From positions 1-64,000 of the forward strand of contig JAEUIH010000026.1 of assembly GCA_016795105.1 (NCBI GenBank): a stretch of DNA of 64,000 bases. The letters are read 5' to 3'. Each line of letters starts with the position of its first letter. Within the stretch, counting starts at the first letter, position 1. Position numbers and translations under genes: made by a program. The DNA comes from Planctomyces sp. Its GTDB lineage: Bacteria; Planctomycetota; Planctomycetia; Planctomycetales; Planctomycetaceae. Of this stretch, positions 63,063-64,000 are shown piece by piece. The notes below the pieces were generated by a model. The model saw only the letters and a program-made list of their open reading frames with translations, did no database searches and had not been told where the DNA came from.

Positions 63063-64000
63063 ATGGATAGAGTAATGTCGGCCCCGGTTTCTACACGAGA
63101 AAATCTGAAACAGCGACTGCAGCAGGTCACCGGTGATGACCTGCTCAGAGTTCATCGCGTTCTGGAGCAGCAGTTTCGAAATCCGAACGCTTTTGTGCAG
63201 GAACTCTGTGAACATGTGGCAAGATATCAGGGCAAACGTATTCGTCCGATGATCCTTCTGTTGTCGGCCCGAATGGCAGGTGCAGATGCGGCAGGAATGA
63301 GTGTTGGCGTGAAGCTTGGTGCGGTTGTTGAGATGATCCACACAGCCACGCTGGTGCACGACGATGTGATCGATGATGCTGACCTTCGCCGACACGTGTC
63401 CACAGTTCATCGTCGTTGGAACACCGAAACAAGTGTTCTGCTGGGAGACTATCTGTTTTCGCGAGCATTTCATCTTGCAGCGACCACGGGAGATGCAGAA
63501 GCATGTCGATTGATTGGACGGGCCACAGACAGAACCTGTGAGGGAGAACTGAATCAAATCGCTGCCCGAATTGAGCAATCGACATCCGAAAGAGACTATT
63601 TTCGAGTGATTTCAGGTAAGACCGGTCAGTTGTTCTCAGTCAGTTGTAGGCTCGGTGGCCGGGTTGCAGGAGCCTCAGAAAAGGGGATGAGTCATTTACG
63701 ACAGTTTGGCATGCGGCTCGGTCTGGCGTTTCAGATTGCCGACGATGTACTCGACCTGACAGAGAATTCCCAAACAACCGGGAAAGATGCTGCGAATGAC
63801 CTCAATAATCATAGACTGACACTGCCATTGCTGAGATCACTTGCTTTGGGGGATGACTTCGAACGTCGGAAGATTCGTGAGTCCCTGCTCTCATCGGATC
63901 CGGCCGATCATCAGAGGCTCCGAACATCGTCAGTGGTTCAAAGGGGTGTAGAATCAGCGAGACAAACGGCTGAGGAGCTTGTGCGGAGAGCCTGCCGGAA
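63063..64000 (+). CDS. Polyprenyl diphosphate synthase (partial, runs off window)
   Basis: The first about 312 residues of a trans-isoprenyl diphosphate synthase. The first aspartate-rich motif is HDDVIDDADLRR (DDxxD type), and the second is IADDVLDLTEN. Other blocks are GKRIRPMILLLSAR and LLGDYLFSRAF, and SGKTGQLFS. It should chain isopentenyl diphosphate into the side chain of menaquinone or related quinones. ATG at 63063 and ATG at 63075 are in frame; neither has a strong ribosome binding site. The C-terminus lies beyond the window. Confidence 0.92.
   Translation, partial: MDRVMSAPVSTRENLKQRLQQVTGDDLLRVHRVLEQQFRNPNAFVQELCEHVARYQGKRIRPMILLLSARMAGADAAGMSVGVKLGAVVEMIHTATLVHDDVIDDADLRRHVSTVHRRWNTETSVLLGDYLFSRAFHLAATTGDAEACRLIGRATDRTCEGELNQIAARIEQSTSERDYFRVISGKTGQLFSVSCRLGGRVAGASEKGMSHLRQFGMRLGLAFQIADDVLDLTENSQTTGKDAANDLNNHRLTLPLLRSLALGDDFERRKIRESLLSSDPADHQRLRTSSVVQRGVESARQTAEELVRRACR

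Overview
The window looks like chromosome of a member of the Planctomycetota, probably near the Planctomycetaceae. That is an inference from gene content: two DUF1559 proteins with prepilin-like N-termini, a PSD1/DUF1549/LamG/DUF1553 protein coupled to a DUF1501 protein, a secreted sulfatase, an LTxxQ-repeat secreted protein, a FixJ-type regulator, and many dispersed hairpin repeats. No rRNA, tRNA or CRISPR array was recognised. About 55 protein genes are supported.

Layout. 1-642: 3' end of a group II intron (maturase C-terminus, domains V/VI). 686-8076 (minus): a sialic-acid cluster, transcribed as LTxxQ protein, sialidase, AGE-type 2-epimerase, Kelch (NanM-like) protein, MFS transporter, N-acetylneuraminate lyase. 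8077-9869: repeat-rich spacer, a CBS protein, paired hairpins. 9870-15400: TPR/metallopeptidase protein, beta-propeller protein, DUF1559 protein, small lipoprotein. 15482-18259: DNA polymerase I with a degenerate proofreading domain. 18527-24779 (plus): rpsU with its terminator, a GalT-like gene, then five tightly coupled genes (CADD-like heme-oxygenase-fold oxidase, membrane desaturase, PAP2-like membrane enzyme, BtaA-like/DUF3419 protein, GNAT-like protein) that look like an undescribed lipid-modification operon.

24841-33566 (minus): universal stress protein and a cbb3-type oxidase operon (diheme cytochrome lipoprotein, membrane protein, CcoN, CcoO, two small membrane proteins, CcoI, SafE-like protein, DUF4405 protein). 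33983-37040 (minus): a two-component pair in which the kinase carries a FixL-like heme PAS domain and the regulator is an NtrC-type sigma-54 activator; an orphan FixJ-like regulator lies at 40509. Together they suggest oxygen-responsive control of the oxidase.

37721-48569: small membrane and secreted proteins, a secreted nuclease/phosphatase-fold protein, a PhzF-like protein, an acyl-CoA desaturase, a CobW-type GTPase overlapping an alpha/alpha-toroid protein, and a bile-acid-symporter-family transporter. 48695-53889: aroC-cmoA-cmoB, convergent with STAS, DUF6265 and DAHP synthase genes; this places shikimate-pathway genes beside the enzymes that use prephenate for tRNA wobble modification. 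54366-62491: DUF1559 protein, a hypothetical gene, the DUF1501/PSD1 pair and a sulfatase. 62528-64000: moaC and the start of a polyprenyl diphosphate synthase cut by the window edge.

Hairpin repeats of at least four families occupy intergenic spaces, several at convergent gene ends where they may act as terminators.
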